A stretch of 64,000 bases of DNA from Neelides folsomi (lineage: Eukaryota; Arthropoda; Collembola; Neelipleona; Neelidae), in contig JAQGBZ010000281.1 in the NCBI GenBank assembly GCA_034687125.1, forward strand, positions 20,072-84,071, written 5' to 3'. This document shows, piece after piece, positions 24,962 through 37,200 of this stretch. The notes under the pieces are model-generated. The model had not been told where the DNA came from, did no database searches, and worked only from the letters and a program-made list of their open reading frames with translations. The position numbers were made by a program, and so were the translations under genes. How positions within the stretch are numbered: the stretch's first letter is position 1; every line of letters starts with the position of its first letter.

Positions 24962-26862
24962 TACATATAAAATATGGTTATATTGGTAATGTATTGGAAA
25001 AGGTTTAAGATTGTTCTAAGATTAAAGCGGTCTTTTCATAATCCGTTAATGAGTCGGTGGAATGTGAAGGACCTCTGATTGATGGTTGTGGGAATGGAAG
25101 TAAATGGAAGAATTGGATTTCTGGTTCATTGGTTTTATTGGAAGTTTTGAATTGGAAGTTAACTGGAAGTTAACTAGAGGAATTGTTTCTTTTCTGTTTG
25201 GATCATTCCGACACGATTTCCCTCTTTTGTCTAATAAATGTCACGGGGGGAATTACATACCCGGCGCTCCCAACTTTTTTAAAAGTCAGACACAATTCTT
25301 CACTATGATTCTTTACTATGATTCTTCCCTATGATTCTTAAAAGAATACTCGAGTTGTTTATCTGGATGTTTTAAAGGAAGTTGGTAAGTATAGAAACGA
25401 ATGGTCATAAAATAAGATTTGTAACGACGGCCGCGGCACGGCAGGAGGTCCAACATAAATTAGGTGAACCTTTCCCCAACCCAACTAAACCAAATGTTTC
25501 CCTCATTTAAAAGACTTCTTCTAATTACTCACTTCTTTGGGGTTCCAGATAACTTAATTACCAAACATTGACAATTTCTTAATTATTACTTTCTTAACGC
25601 TTCATTTAATTCACAGTAATTCATTTAAATTATAAGAATTCAAATTTTTAACGAGAGCTAAAATTTACAATTGAATTGATTACATTATTAAATCCAACGA
25701 GGAATTTATCAATCAAAAATTTGATTTAATTTGATTTGATTTGATTCGATCAAATTACAATTACTATTTAAAAATTTGAATATTAATTATTATTTAATTC
25801 TTTATAAAAATAGATTTGACTTTTAAAAATCATTTTTTGGAATAAATTCTAGCGTTAATTTGACTTTTGTTATTTTCTGGTTCCACGTGAGAATTTTGTT
25901 CATGAAAATTAAGTGAATTTAAAGTGTTTTAAAGAATTTTTAGGGAATTTGAAGTGTTTTAAACTATTTTTCAACAATTTGGATTATTTGGATTTTATTT
26001 CCAATGGCTGGAGTGAATTTGAAGTATTTGGGCTTATTGGTCATAAATGAGGTGAGTTATGGTAATGAACGATCGTTTAAGGACGGAAGGAGATTTGGGA
26101 GAGATAAAATGACATTGAGGGGATTGGTGGGATTTAAGTGGTTCCAACTTGGAAGATTCTTGACCCATTCCAAGTTTAAGAAATGAGGAAGGGGCGGTTC
26201 AGGTCCTTTGTGAACTTTAAGAATTTCACCTTGTGGGGTCCCAAAGGATTATTCATCTAATTCAATAACCATCAACACACCGACGCCTACTTTGCTTCAC
26301 TTTGCTCCTTGTTAGCTCACAAATAATCTCAGGTAAACCCAGGTAAATCAGATAATCAACAAAACCCAGGTAAACTCAAACTCCTTTGAAAAATTCGTTA
26401 ATTGGATGAATAATAGCCTATGACAAAGTCTATAAGATTTTTCTCTAAAGTATACAATCACTTTTTAATGTTTATTTTCTATAAGATAACATATGTAAAT
26501 ATACTTAATTATAATTAGTATACTTAATTATAATTTGACTAATTTTATATAAGAACCGGAATAAAGAATGAATAAAATGTTCAGGGTTGTCAGTTGAATT
26601 TAAAAAATGTGTTGTTTAGGACGAGGAAAGCATGTCACTTGTTTAATTAAGAACTGAAGACTTGCGGTTAATTGGCAAAGAATAAAAAGACCTTTGTCGG
26701 TTACACTATTTAATGGCTTAATGCTTTTAACACTTATCAGCTCAAAATCGTTAAAAACCTCCTTTTAAATTATTCATAAAATATCTACAAACAACATTGG
26801 ACCAAGATGATCAGGCAAAATGCACCTTGTGACTAGCCCTGATAAAAATTGATAAAATTATC

Positions 26863-26916
26863 CAATCAAATGATTAAATCCAATCAAGTGATTAAATTCA
26901 ATCAAATGATTAAATC
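26863..26916. repeat. 18-bp tandem repeat, three units
   Basis: Three units of CAATCAAATGATTAAATC, the middle one differing at two positions. The core ATGATTAAAT resembles homeodomain or POU sites, but the repeat may simply be slippage. Confidence 0.75.
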
Positions 26917-27340
26917 CTAAACAATCACCTTACGAAATTCTAAAGAACTCATCGTCAGATACAAAGTATTGAGAAATTGCGATACGAAAATTCTTGCATT
27001 ATTTATTTAACATTTTTATAAAAGGAGTAATTAACAAAATTAAATTAATGCATTAATCAATGAATTAATTAAAAAATCAAGTCAATCTGGTAAAAATTCT
27101 AAATATATTTAAATAAAAGCTTCCAGAGAGAACAAAGTGTAATGAATAAATAATTTTATTGCATATAGCGTGACTTAGGTTAAAGTTGTTTAACGTGGTT
27201 TAACATTGTTTAACGCAAGTCTGGCTATTTTTTTGTTAACTAAAAGTGAAGTCTGGAATTTCGCCTATTGAGTCTCCTGATGAAATGAAGGAGGTGAGAA
27301 GGACACATGGCAAACGCCACAAAATTCTTCTTAAATGGAC

Positions 27341-27380
27341 TTTGGCTCGAGCCGAAGAAGTTCGACCAACTCGAGCCAAA
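27341..27380. repeat. 11-bp-stem hairpin
   Basis: TTTGGCTCGAG and CTCGAGCCAAA are perfect inverted repeats around an 18-base loop. Most of it is GC-rich relative to the surroundings. It is too short for a MITE; it may be a protein-binding palindrome or part of a regulatory element. Confidence 0.5.
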
Positions 27381-30300
27381 CGAGAATTGAAAATTGAAAA
27401 AAAATAATCTCAACCATCAAGCCAAATGTTCAAATGTCCAAGAACAAAAAAAACATCCAGACACTTGATCAAATTAACAATTTATCAAACTTGTAGAAAT
27501 TGCTCCAAAACATGAAATAACCCAATAGACATTGTCGATAGACATTGTCGATAGACACTTATGTATTAAATGCAATTTTACTATCATTTTTCCATCATCA
27601 TTACTTTAATAACTTTAATTTCTTTGTACAAATACAGAATTTATTATTATTTATTTCTCACTTGGAATTTTTATTCTTAAATTATACAATTTTATGAGTG
27701 TTGACTTTGTTCATTTTTTATATTTATTTGTTTTATGATGATTTACATTCAAAAGAACGTTTAATTGAAATGTATATTTTTTTAATAAATGGAATGAATT
27801 TTATATTAACATAAGTAATGATTGAGAATTATTAAAAGTCCTGAGGAAGTTTCGTTATCAGATGAGTCTTGACCGGACTACCAAATTGATTGATTGGCCA
27901 AACAGGAATGAAAGATGAACTGAAGAAAGCTGAAAAAGATTAAACCAACAACTTGACTCATTATTTTCAATCCACCAAATCTTTGATATTAAAATCTTTG
28001 ATAATACAATTTCATATTATTTACACACAATTGGTATGCAAATGTCATACAACCTTCATGTTCAAATAATGGTAATATTAATCCCTCCATCCTGCATAAT
28101 TTATTATCAAATATCATCTCCCTTTTATTTCCCATTTAGTAATCCCATACCAAATACAGATTTAATACAAACAATATAAATATGTAAAATATATGGTTAT
28201 GGTACACTACATGTATGGTACATTATATTTGTATCAACTTATAATTCATAATAATAATAATAAAAAAAAATAATAATAAAGATGTTATGATTATCCGTCC
28301 AAAGTTGACCGTTTGTAAATTAATCCTAAATATCGATGGATTGATCCGATGTGAATCGAATGATGAATCAACTTCTTCTCCACTTACGCACATGTCAAGA
28401 AAAGAACGTTTCAATTTGGTCCTATCAAATAATTAAATCTTATAGGATCAATTAACTTCTTCATTTACCTTCAGAATACTCAGCTCCTATTACTCCTTAT
28501 ATTGTACATAGGGTTTGTGTAATTATAGCTTAAACCAATTAAACTCATCTTAATCTTTAATCTTAAACGTCCATTGATCTTTGTATGGTTAATGAATCCT
28601 TTCACTTTTAATTATCTCATTCCAAATTGGAGCATTTATTATATGAATTTATGAATTGAACATGAATTGTATCAACAGATTGTTCTTACAATGATATTAT
28701 CTTTTAATATTTATAACTAACATATTTATAATATACCATATTTGTATTTGTATGCAGTCTGAAGTACGAGTTTTATATGTAATATGTATCATATATAAAT
28801 ACATAGGTAGAATACATAGTAGAGGTAAATACATATCTGAAGTGAGAAGGCCAGGGGAATTTTGTTGGAAGTTTTAAGGGTGTGGCAGAAGCCCTTTTTA
28901 CTAAAATGAATCTTCTCAGCCACGCGTCTTTATTTCCTCCCATGATTTATTAACCTTTGCCCTGCCTCAACATTTTACTCATTCGCCCCCTTTAAATTTT
29001 ATTTTATTATTCAAAAAATAAAAATTTTACACTTTTAATCATTAGTTTCATCTTCATAATCACCGCATAATAATGATTAAATTTTTATAAAATTTTTATA
29101 CCGATTAATAAAAGTATTAAAACAGAAATTAAAAAGTGTCCATTATTAAATATTTCATTGTTTGGAATATTTGCTAGCGTTAATAACTGAAATTATTTCC
29201 AAATGTTGGCCAGTTTTAAACATTTCATAAATGTTTTTGTGAAAAAGGTGAATTGAACGGTTCCTTTTTGGAATTGAGCTCCCGAAGGTATTCTGGTAAA
29301 AGGGTTTGGATCTGTCGAGTGTATTAAGTGCGGAGTGCGGATTGGAAAATTGTGAGTTGATGAGGTTCCATAATGATCATCCCTTGGACCGCGTAATTTC
29401 CCCCTTCAATCACCTTGTTTGTTTTCGATCCCTTAATTTCGATAAGTGAGCTTTTAACCCCTTTGCCCCAATTTACCCGCTACCATTAACCCCAAAACTC
29501 ATTACACAAATATTTCCAATTCTCCAACACATTCCCGAAAACTCAATATGGTACAAGTTCAAATTCAAGATCAACACAACCCATGTATTACATATCTTAT
29601 TTCTTACAGTATGTATTTATATAGCACTATCTCACTATTAGACGTGTTAGAAGCTATATTTTAGGTGTACGTTAAATATGTGTTTTACAATCCTTGGGCC
29701 TAGGCGAATATTTTGTATGTAATGAATGTAAGAATCGGAACATTATTTGAAGGGATAAAAAAGAAGTTTAAAAAAATAAAGTTTAAAAGAATCCAAATCC
29801 TTCCTTTGGGGAAATGAAAGGAATTGAAGGAAATAAAGAAAATAGATTGAGTTGATTGGGGAATTAATCCTTCAACTTTTGTAAAAGGGGACGATGAGAC
29901 AGCGAATTTGATTGTGGGATTGAGACGTTGGCCAAGTGACTCAACCCAATCACATTCATTGGAGAAATTGAAGTGGAGGAAGTGGAAATGGAAAGTGAGT
30001 CTTCCATTTAAAATACACAAAGACCAAAAGAGGATTTGAACAAAAGTGAAAAAAGACCTCCGGGAAAAATCATTCAAACACATTTGGAGAAAAACTCTCA
30101 ATGACTCTTGGGTTGAGATAGGTCGAAACTCTTCAAATGTTTTTTTCTATCATTATTATTCATTTCCATTACATATTAAATTCACACTAATTAAAATTAA
30201 CTTTCATTATAATTAATTTTAATTTTTTAAATGTCATTTAAATTAATATTTTATCCTAGCATTTTTTGAATGAATGGAGAAAGAATAAGATCTGAATTTA

Positions 30301-31982
30301 TTTGATTGTTTAGATGGACATAATTGGGTTAAGGATCAGAATTGGGTTAAGAATTTGAGAATGGGCCGACATGGAGATTCACTTAACTTTATGTCTCTTC
30401 GTGTCTCCAGATCCAGCGGAGCTCATTTGGTTAATTGGAGTCTCCTCACAATTCCTCCCTATTGAACCCATGGCGGAGAATTAAAGGAATTCCTCCCCGA
30501 CCCTTCACAATTCTTTTTCTCATCTCCCCGCAGTCATTCACAATCCCAATCCCGTTAGACTTACACTGCTTTAACAATTTCTTCACATCCCTCACTTTAT
30601 GACTTTAATAAACCAATGCTCAAATAACTCCTTTTTTATTCACTTGATCTATCATGTATTCTGCTCATCTTTTTGTCACACACTTTTTTATACATTTTTT
30701 TTACTTTGAATTTTATTCTTCTTTCTGAATCTAAAATATAAGCTAAAGTGTAAAAAAAGTCTAACTTACCATATTATGTACATGTAATTGATCAATAATT
30801 ATTGATTTGGAGAAAAGATTCAAGCTTACTTACAATTATAAAAGCATTGTATTGAAAATCGATGGAATTTTGATAGTCATTAAATGAACCGAACTCCCAG
30901 AAGCACCAAATCCCATTAATTAAATATAAGCGGTAAAGGCGGAAGCAGTTGAATGAACAACATTTGTTTTAAATCCACGCCCCAACATTTGCTTAATTTG
31001 GATAATTTATTGGGAAGATACGTACAACATTTGGTATATTCAATGGTTTCAATCCTTACATCTATACTTTTTTATTATAATGGATAATCAATTAAGGATT
31101 GTTATATTATTTATACCCGGTACTTGGATCACCCGGTACACTGTGCATATGGAGTGGTTTTAATCATAATATGCATGTTAAGTATGCATTATGTATCATA
31201 TATCATATCACACTGTATCAGTGTATCACATAATATTATGTATGTACAGGTAGCGCAAGGATTTTAAATAGGGAGTTATGTTCCATGGAGGAATATAAGG
31301 GCGGTAATAAATTCAAAGGGCATCTTTGTGTAATTAGAGGGAGCATAATTATTAAGTATGGTTTACTTCCAGGGATAATTATGAACACGAAAGCCTAACC
31401 TTCTCCACCCCAATTCGAATTCTGATGCTCGAACATTGGGAAATGATCCGGGGGTTGGATGATGAATGGAGTTATTAACAAAACCGGAGGTTCCTTTATA
31501 ATCAGCTCTAATTCCCATTAATTAAACATAATTAAACCAAATTAACCAAAATTAACTATCAATTCTCCTAAAATCGGAATTTTAAAATCAATTCATCATT
31601 TTGATTAGCTTTCTAATCTCAACTTTAATCAATTTAACTTTTCATCTGCCAAAACTTCGTAAAAGATTTATTAATAAATAATTTGAAAATAAAAATTATA
31701 ACTTATCGGATTATAAATTAAGTCTTAAATTAAAAATTAACTTTTTTAGATAATCTTTATCTTAATTGAATTTAATATTAAATCGAAGTAATAAAAAGTC
31801 TTTTGTTTAATGCAAGTTATAATTTTATTACATTTTGACGAATAAAAAATAAGATTCTTATCCACTACTACATAATATGTCTTACTAATATGTCAGGTAA
31901 ATGATTGTTACAATTTGTCAAAATACATAATAATATCGAGTTTACATATTTTAGATGAAAGTAGCACATGATTTAGGTACGA

Positions 31983-32035
31983 AGGTCAGGTCACTTTAAG
32001 GAATTAGGAATTGAAGGAGATCTGAGGTCAGGTAA
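31983..32035. promoter_or_regulatory. Two direct AGGTCAGGT(C/A)A sites
   Basis: AGGTCAGGTCA at 31983-31993 and AGGTCAGGTAA at 32025-32035, 42 bases apart and about 250 bases past the 3' end of the cold-shock gene. Both contain overlapping AGGTCA hexamers of the type used by nuclear receptors. A third AGGTCAGGTCA lies at 36566. Role unproven. Confidence 0.25.
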
Positions 32036-32287
32036 CCAAATTGGTAGGACCTTGAGAACTGTAATAAATTCACATTTAAATATTAAAGTTACTTAATTAA
32101 AATTAGAAATACACAGAAATACATATTAATATACTAAAATGAAACTTAACATACATTTAGCAAGTTTGTGAAACTTTGAAATAAGTATTAAATACACAAA
32201 TTGTTATTAATTGGTAAACAAAGTTTAAATGGTAAATTAAGATGGTAATGAAGTTTAAATGGTAATGATTTCATTGAGATCTCCCAA

Positions 32288-33334
32288 TTAATCAAAATAA
32301 TCAAAAGAAGGTGATTTTGCCACATACTCTCTCCGTTCGGAGTCTTCCAACGGAGTGTCCCTGAAAATCAATTAAAATCATTAAAATATTTACCATTAAT
32401 ATTTAATCCTATTTAATAATCGTTATTTTAATTAAAAGTTTAAATTATTTCTCTATTAGATTTCCTCACCATCGGAGATGAACTTCAGGTGTGAATTCAG
32501 TAATTCTGACATGAACCGCCTGTGACTTTTCAGTTCTGGGTGGAATCGTACAAAGGCGAAAAGTCACTTCGTCGCCTTCGCGCGGAACAAATTCTCCTTC
32601 GATGCTGAATAAAATAATAAAAATAATTTATTAAATTGTAAAATTAGTTTAAATTATAAGATCTAATTTTCCTTTGGATTTCTGTGTATGAAATAATTAA
32701 GGAATTGTCATTTATAGTACGCATTACATAAAAACATAGTTAAATAATTAATTGTATTTACTCTGAGATGTGGACAAAAATGTCTTTTCCCGATTCACTC
32801 TGAATGAACCCGTGTCCTTTGGTTCGACAGAAATATTTGATTTTTCCATGCTCCACGGGATTCTCCATTGCTCTCTCATATCTACAATAGGAAATTCATT
32901 AATTAAAATATTTAACAATTAAGCTTAATGTTAAAGCGAATTAAATTTATTATTAAAATAGCAAAGACAGTAGAATAGAGATAGGAGAATCGAGTTAAAA
33001 TAGTGATTGCAAAAATGTTGAATTCTTACGTTGACTTTGTCCGAGTTCTCTTCGTGATTATTGGCGAAGGAATCGGAAGGTCAAACGGGCCGAATTTGGG
33101 CCCAGGTGGATTTGGATCAATTGGCGAAACGACGACGTCAGTGCAGGGGCCTTGGATTGACTTTGACCTCCGCTTCTCCATCTCGCCCCTCTTGGGCATC
33201 TTCTCAAACTCCCGAGGTGACCCGAGATTGAGGTAGGGAAGGGATGGCGGGTCATCGATGAGATTTGGCTGAGAATCCCTGAGATTGGTGGTGTCAAGGG
33301 TTAAGCGATTGGTGGCTGGGTCGCTGTGGGCCAT
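32288..33334 (-). CDS. CARHSP1: Cold-shock-domain RNA-binding protein, CARHSP1/CSDC2 type
   Basis: Four coding exons, complement(32288..32360, 32470..32604, 32762..32881, 33030..33334), give 210 residues. All three introns are phase 2. An N-terminal disordered Pro/Ser region ends in IITKRTRTKST, like the basic RTRT element just before the domain in CARHSP1. The cold-shock domain follows, with RNP1 KGHGFI (123-128) and RNP2 DIFVHI (135-140), then IEGEFVPREGDEVTFRLC. The family's conserved C-terminal strand (AVHVRITEFTPEVHLRW) follows. The family binds single-stranded RNA in the cytoplasm and controls mRNA stability; vertebrate members are Ser-phosphorylated N-terminal to the domain. An AG at 33353-33352 just upstream of the ATG and a GTAATT donor near 33534 suggest a 5' UTR intron. 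It lies head-to-head with the gene at 34234. Confidence 0.9.
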
Positions 33335-34233
33335 CCCTTTTTGCTCCCTCTAAAATGAAACACGAAACCTCAATTATTTAATCAACTTTAACATTTAACT
33401 TTCGAAATTAAAACTTTTATTGCTACTTTCAAATTAATAAATTTATATTATTAGTCTTTGATTAAACATTAAACATTAATTAACAATGCTGACATTAACA
33501 ATGATTTGAATTAATAATTAATTAATTAAATTACCAGTGGAGTGGTTGATGTTAATGATTTATAGACGAATTAAAATCTTTGGTCTCAATCAACCAAGAA
33601 CTGACTTTTTTCTTCCACCAATTTAAATTAGTTTGTTATTTACTTTCCTTATACTCACAGTGTCAGTGGTGAAAGAGTCAAATAGTCAACTTAAGAATTA
33701 AGAAAGAACTATAGATTATTTAAATGGCAAGTTGTTTAAGTTTTTCTTGAACTGATTATCATTGTGGAAAAGTGCGATCAATGAGGTTTATTGCGTCGCT
33801 GAAAATACTTAGAAGCCGAAGAAAAGAATTTGTGGGAAATAAAAAGGTTTCTGTGAGAAATTCACAAATTCCTCTGGCACAATTCCCAGCAGTTTAAAAG
33901 AAGCGATGGAATTTTATCGCCACAATTCCACAACTTTAACGCCAAATGTAACGACCGCTTTAATCTTTAACATTTTAAAGTTATTTAACCTTTAAAATAA
34001 ATTTCTTAACCCTTAATGTTTAAACTTCCCAGCTGGTAATTCACTCTTGTAGTAATAAAAGTCTTATTCTGTCTCATTGTGACTTTGTGATTAATTGTGA
34101 TTTTAATACAAATGATGTTGTCATTCCAATTGTTATTAACAAGTTCACAATTTATTTCAAAAATGAAAAATCTTCGAATTCGGTTTCAAACAATTCAATT
34201 CTAATTAAAAGTACAATTATTTTAATTGTGAAG
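33335..34233. promoter_or_regulatory. Shared intergenic region of two divergent genes
   Basis: About 0.9 kb separates the ATGs of the cold-shock gene (minus) and the coiled-coil gene (plus). It holds the presumed 5' UTR exon and intron of the former. It has no TATA box that I trust. A bidirectional promoter is plausible from the arrangement alone. Confidence 0.4.
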
Positions 34234-37200
34234 ATGTCTGATTATGAAGACGTTGAAGAGATCTGGAAGAGACGTTGAAAATGTCAATTGTAATTAAACA
34301 ATTAAATTTATTAAAGTTCAATAAACTAGAATTTAAAATTTGAGTTAAAATAGAATTAGCGATATTTTATAAAACTGTTTAAACATGGTTAAATCCCTTT
34401 ATTTAACTTAAACTACTTTGTTATTATTATTTTATTTGACGATTAACATTGTTAAATATAATTGTCCAACGCTCCATTTATTAATTAGTTATTTAATTGT
34501 CTCAGGTAGAAGACATTGAAGATGAGTCAGATGATTCTTTTTCTCTGGTTATTTTAACCGATGAGGAAGACGCTTTGATCAAAACTCCTCCAAAGCGTCA
34601 ACTAGTAAAACCACTTTTGCCACTTCCTCCCTTCAAGTCGCGAATTCCAAAGAAAGTTCGAATGGAGAATCCAGGGAACTCTTTCTCTGAACTCATTAAG
34701 CCAATTGAAATCGTCAGTTCGGAAAAAATGCTTGAACCATTTGCAAATCTGCAGAAATTCATTCAAAATGTCATCATGGACGAGGTAAGATTATTATTTT
34801 ATTATTCCACCAGCAATGGCTCTGTCTCATTTCATCTTTCGCTCATGATTCCTCGCCAATTTCTTTAACAAATGGGGAAAGGTAAACAGACGCCCCCAGA
34901 ATTAATTAATTTAATTAAATTAAAGTATTTTGAAAATAAAAGTGTCAAGGAAATTAAAAGTGACCTTTGCAATGTTATTTCAAATAACACAATTTATCGT
35001 ACAATTGTAAAAATTAAAAATGAAATCCCACTTGCACCTAATCCTAAATCTGGGCCAAAAAAGAAGAGAGAAAATAGAATTCTTGCAAATTTAATAATTA
35101 AAAATAGATTTTCGACATTTGAAATGATTGCAAAATTATGGAGCGAAAGGATTGGAAAAGTAATTTCCAGGGAAACGACGAGAAGAAGGGCAAAATCAAT
35201 GGAATACGGATCTTACAAAGTAAAAGACAAACCCTTTCTGACACAATCGATGAAGGTAACACGTTTGAAGTGGGCAATTAACCACCGAAAAATGGACTGA
35301 TGAAGAATGGAGCCAAGTTGTCTGGTCCGACGAATCCCCATTTATGGTTTTCGAGGGAAAAAACAAGATTCACGAGTTTTAAGAAAAAAAGTATGTTTGA
35401 ATTTTCGCGCTTTGCTTTGGGTAATTAGTTTAATTACTAAATTTAATTCTTGCTTCATGCTTAAATAGCTAAATGCTTTAGGGTGAAGCCTTCAACTCCG
35501 ATTGCTTAAACCGGAAGGTAAAGCATCCGAAGAAGCTGATGGTTTGGGGATCCATGAGTTCAAGAGGTGTCGGTGATCTCAAATTTGTCAAAGGGGCAAT
35601 AAAACAAGAGGATTATCAAAATATTCTCCAGAGTCATCTTCTTCCAGTCATTCCAAGATTAGTGCCGAGTGGAAAGTTCATCTTTCAGCAGGATGGTGCT
35701 TTTCCTCATACAGCAAAGACGACAAGAAAATGGCTCAAAGATCGCAATATCGACCTAATGGATTGGCCTTCTAATAGCCCAGATATGAATGTGATTGAGA
35801 CTTTTTAGGGAGTGCTAAAAAAGCCAGTGAAAAGAGCAAATCCCACAAATATTAGAGATTTACAACAGATTTTAAAGGAGGAATGGGGGAAAATAACTCC
35901 AGAAATATGTCAACGGTTGGTCTCTTTCATGCCTGAAAGAGTTAGAGAATTAATTAGGTCTAAAGGCGACGTTACTAAGTATTAATGATTTTATTTTTAC
36001 TAGTTTATAGATGTTTTTAAATTTTTACACAAATTAACAAAAACATGTAAAAATTCCCTTTTAATAAATAAATCATTAAACAACTTCAAATACTTGTGTG
36101 AATTCTTTGAGTAAAGGAAAGGAAAGTAGGCGAACCAAGGATTTTCCCAACTCCCACGAGCACGGGTAGTTTATCGAGGATTTCCAACGATTTCCAATAA
36201 AAGATTTTTAATGGGTTGAAATTACCGCCCAGTCGGGAGACATTGCTGGTCTTTAGTTATAAAATATCAGTCTGTTTCCGTAATCCGTCGACTTTAGCAC
36301 TTAATACAACAGTGTGGGTTGAATTAAAATTAAAAACCTTTAAAAATCATGACCACGACCCAGAACTCGACATTTGCTACCCAATTCGGGTATTACCCGA
36401 GCTGGAACAAACCAACAAACCGGAACGTTCCGTCTCGATTCTGATCGTATTCCGAATTTTTACGTTACGTTCCGGTCCGATTCGGATCATGTTGTGTAGT
36501 TATGAATTTCCCAATGGATTTCCCTAACTTAAATTCCCAGTGAAAATAAGAAAGTGAAAACGAAGAGGTCAGGTCAACTCGGGTGAAAATGAAGGAAAAC
36601 GAGGAAAATCGGAGAGGACAAAAAACACGTCTTTACTCCAGAAGAAAAATACAGAATGCCAATAAATCCATTTTTCACAAACAAAGAAAGCTCGCATACA
36701 AATTTCCCATAGTCACAACACAGAAACACAATTCACATATTTAACATTTTAAATTAACATCAAACGCTGATACATTTTGTCTATATGTTAACTACTGAGC
36801 CACTCTTAGCCACTTGAAACCTTGTCTTAAAAATCTTCCCATCTTAAAATGTATTGAAATGGAGAGAAGGTTCCATATGAGCGTTTGTCTCAAACTCAAA
36901 CTCGCCAACTTTTCCAAAACATTTCAAAAGTTTTTGTATCTCTTCCTTGCCAATGCCCACATTATCGCAGATTTCTCGAAGACCATCGGTTTAATCAAAA
37001 GACCCTCCCGTCATTTTGACCTCGGAAAGATTCCGGTCAGGTTGGTATTTTTATTTCAGTCCAAACTGTTATAGTGAATGAGAAAAGTCCCCGAACAAAT
37101 TTAAAGCTTAATATTTTATAAAGGTAGACCAGCAATCGGCCGACTGGTTCGTAACTTCTATCCATTAAAAACTATTAAGGGTACAAAGTAGTACAAACCA

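Larger units (their letters stand above)
24964..32287. other. Gene desert, right part
   Basis: About 7.3 kb with no supportable gene. The 133-codon frame at 29700-30101 (minus) is Phe/Leu-rich read-through of A-rich sequence. Visible structure: an 18-bp tandem repeat (26863-26916), a short hairpin (27341-27380), AAT repeats near 28246-28280, and paired AGGTCAGGT sites at 31983-32035. Confidence 0.5.

Noticed and set aside
29700-30101. 133-codon minus-strand frame
   Set aside because: Phe/Leu/Ile-rich product of A-rich sequence, typical of spurious frames in AT-rich DNA.
36841-36985. Minus-strand peptide GLREICDNVGIGKEEIQKLL as a possible gene
   Set aside because: Short, stops on both sides, lies among transposon relics, and no family is recognised; at most a fragment.
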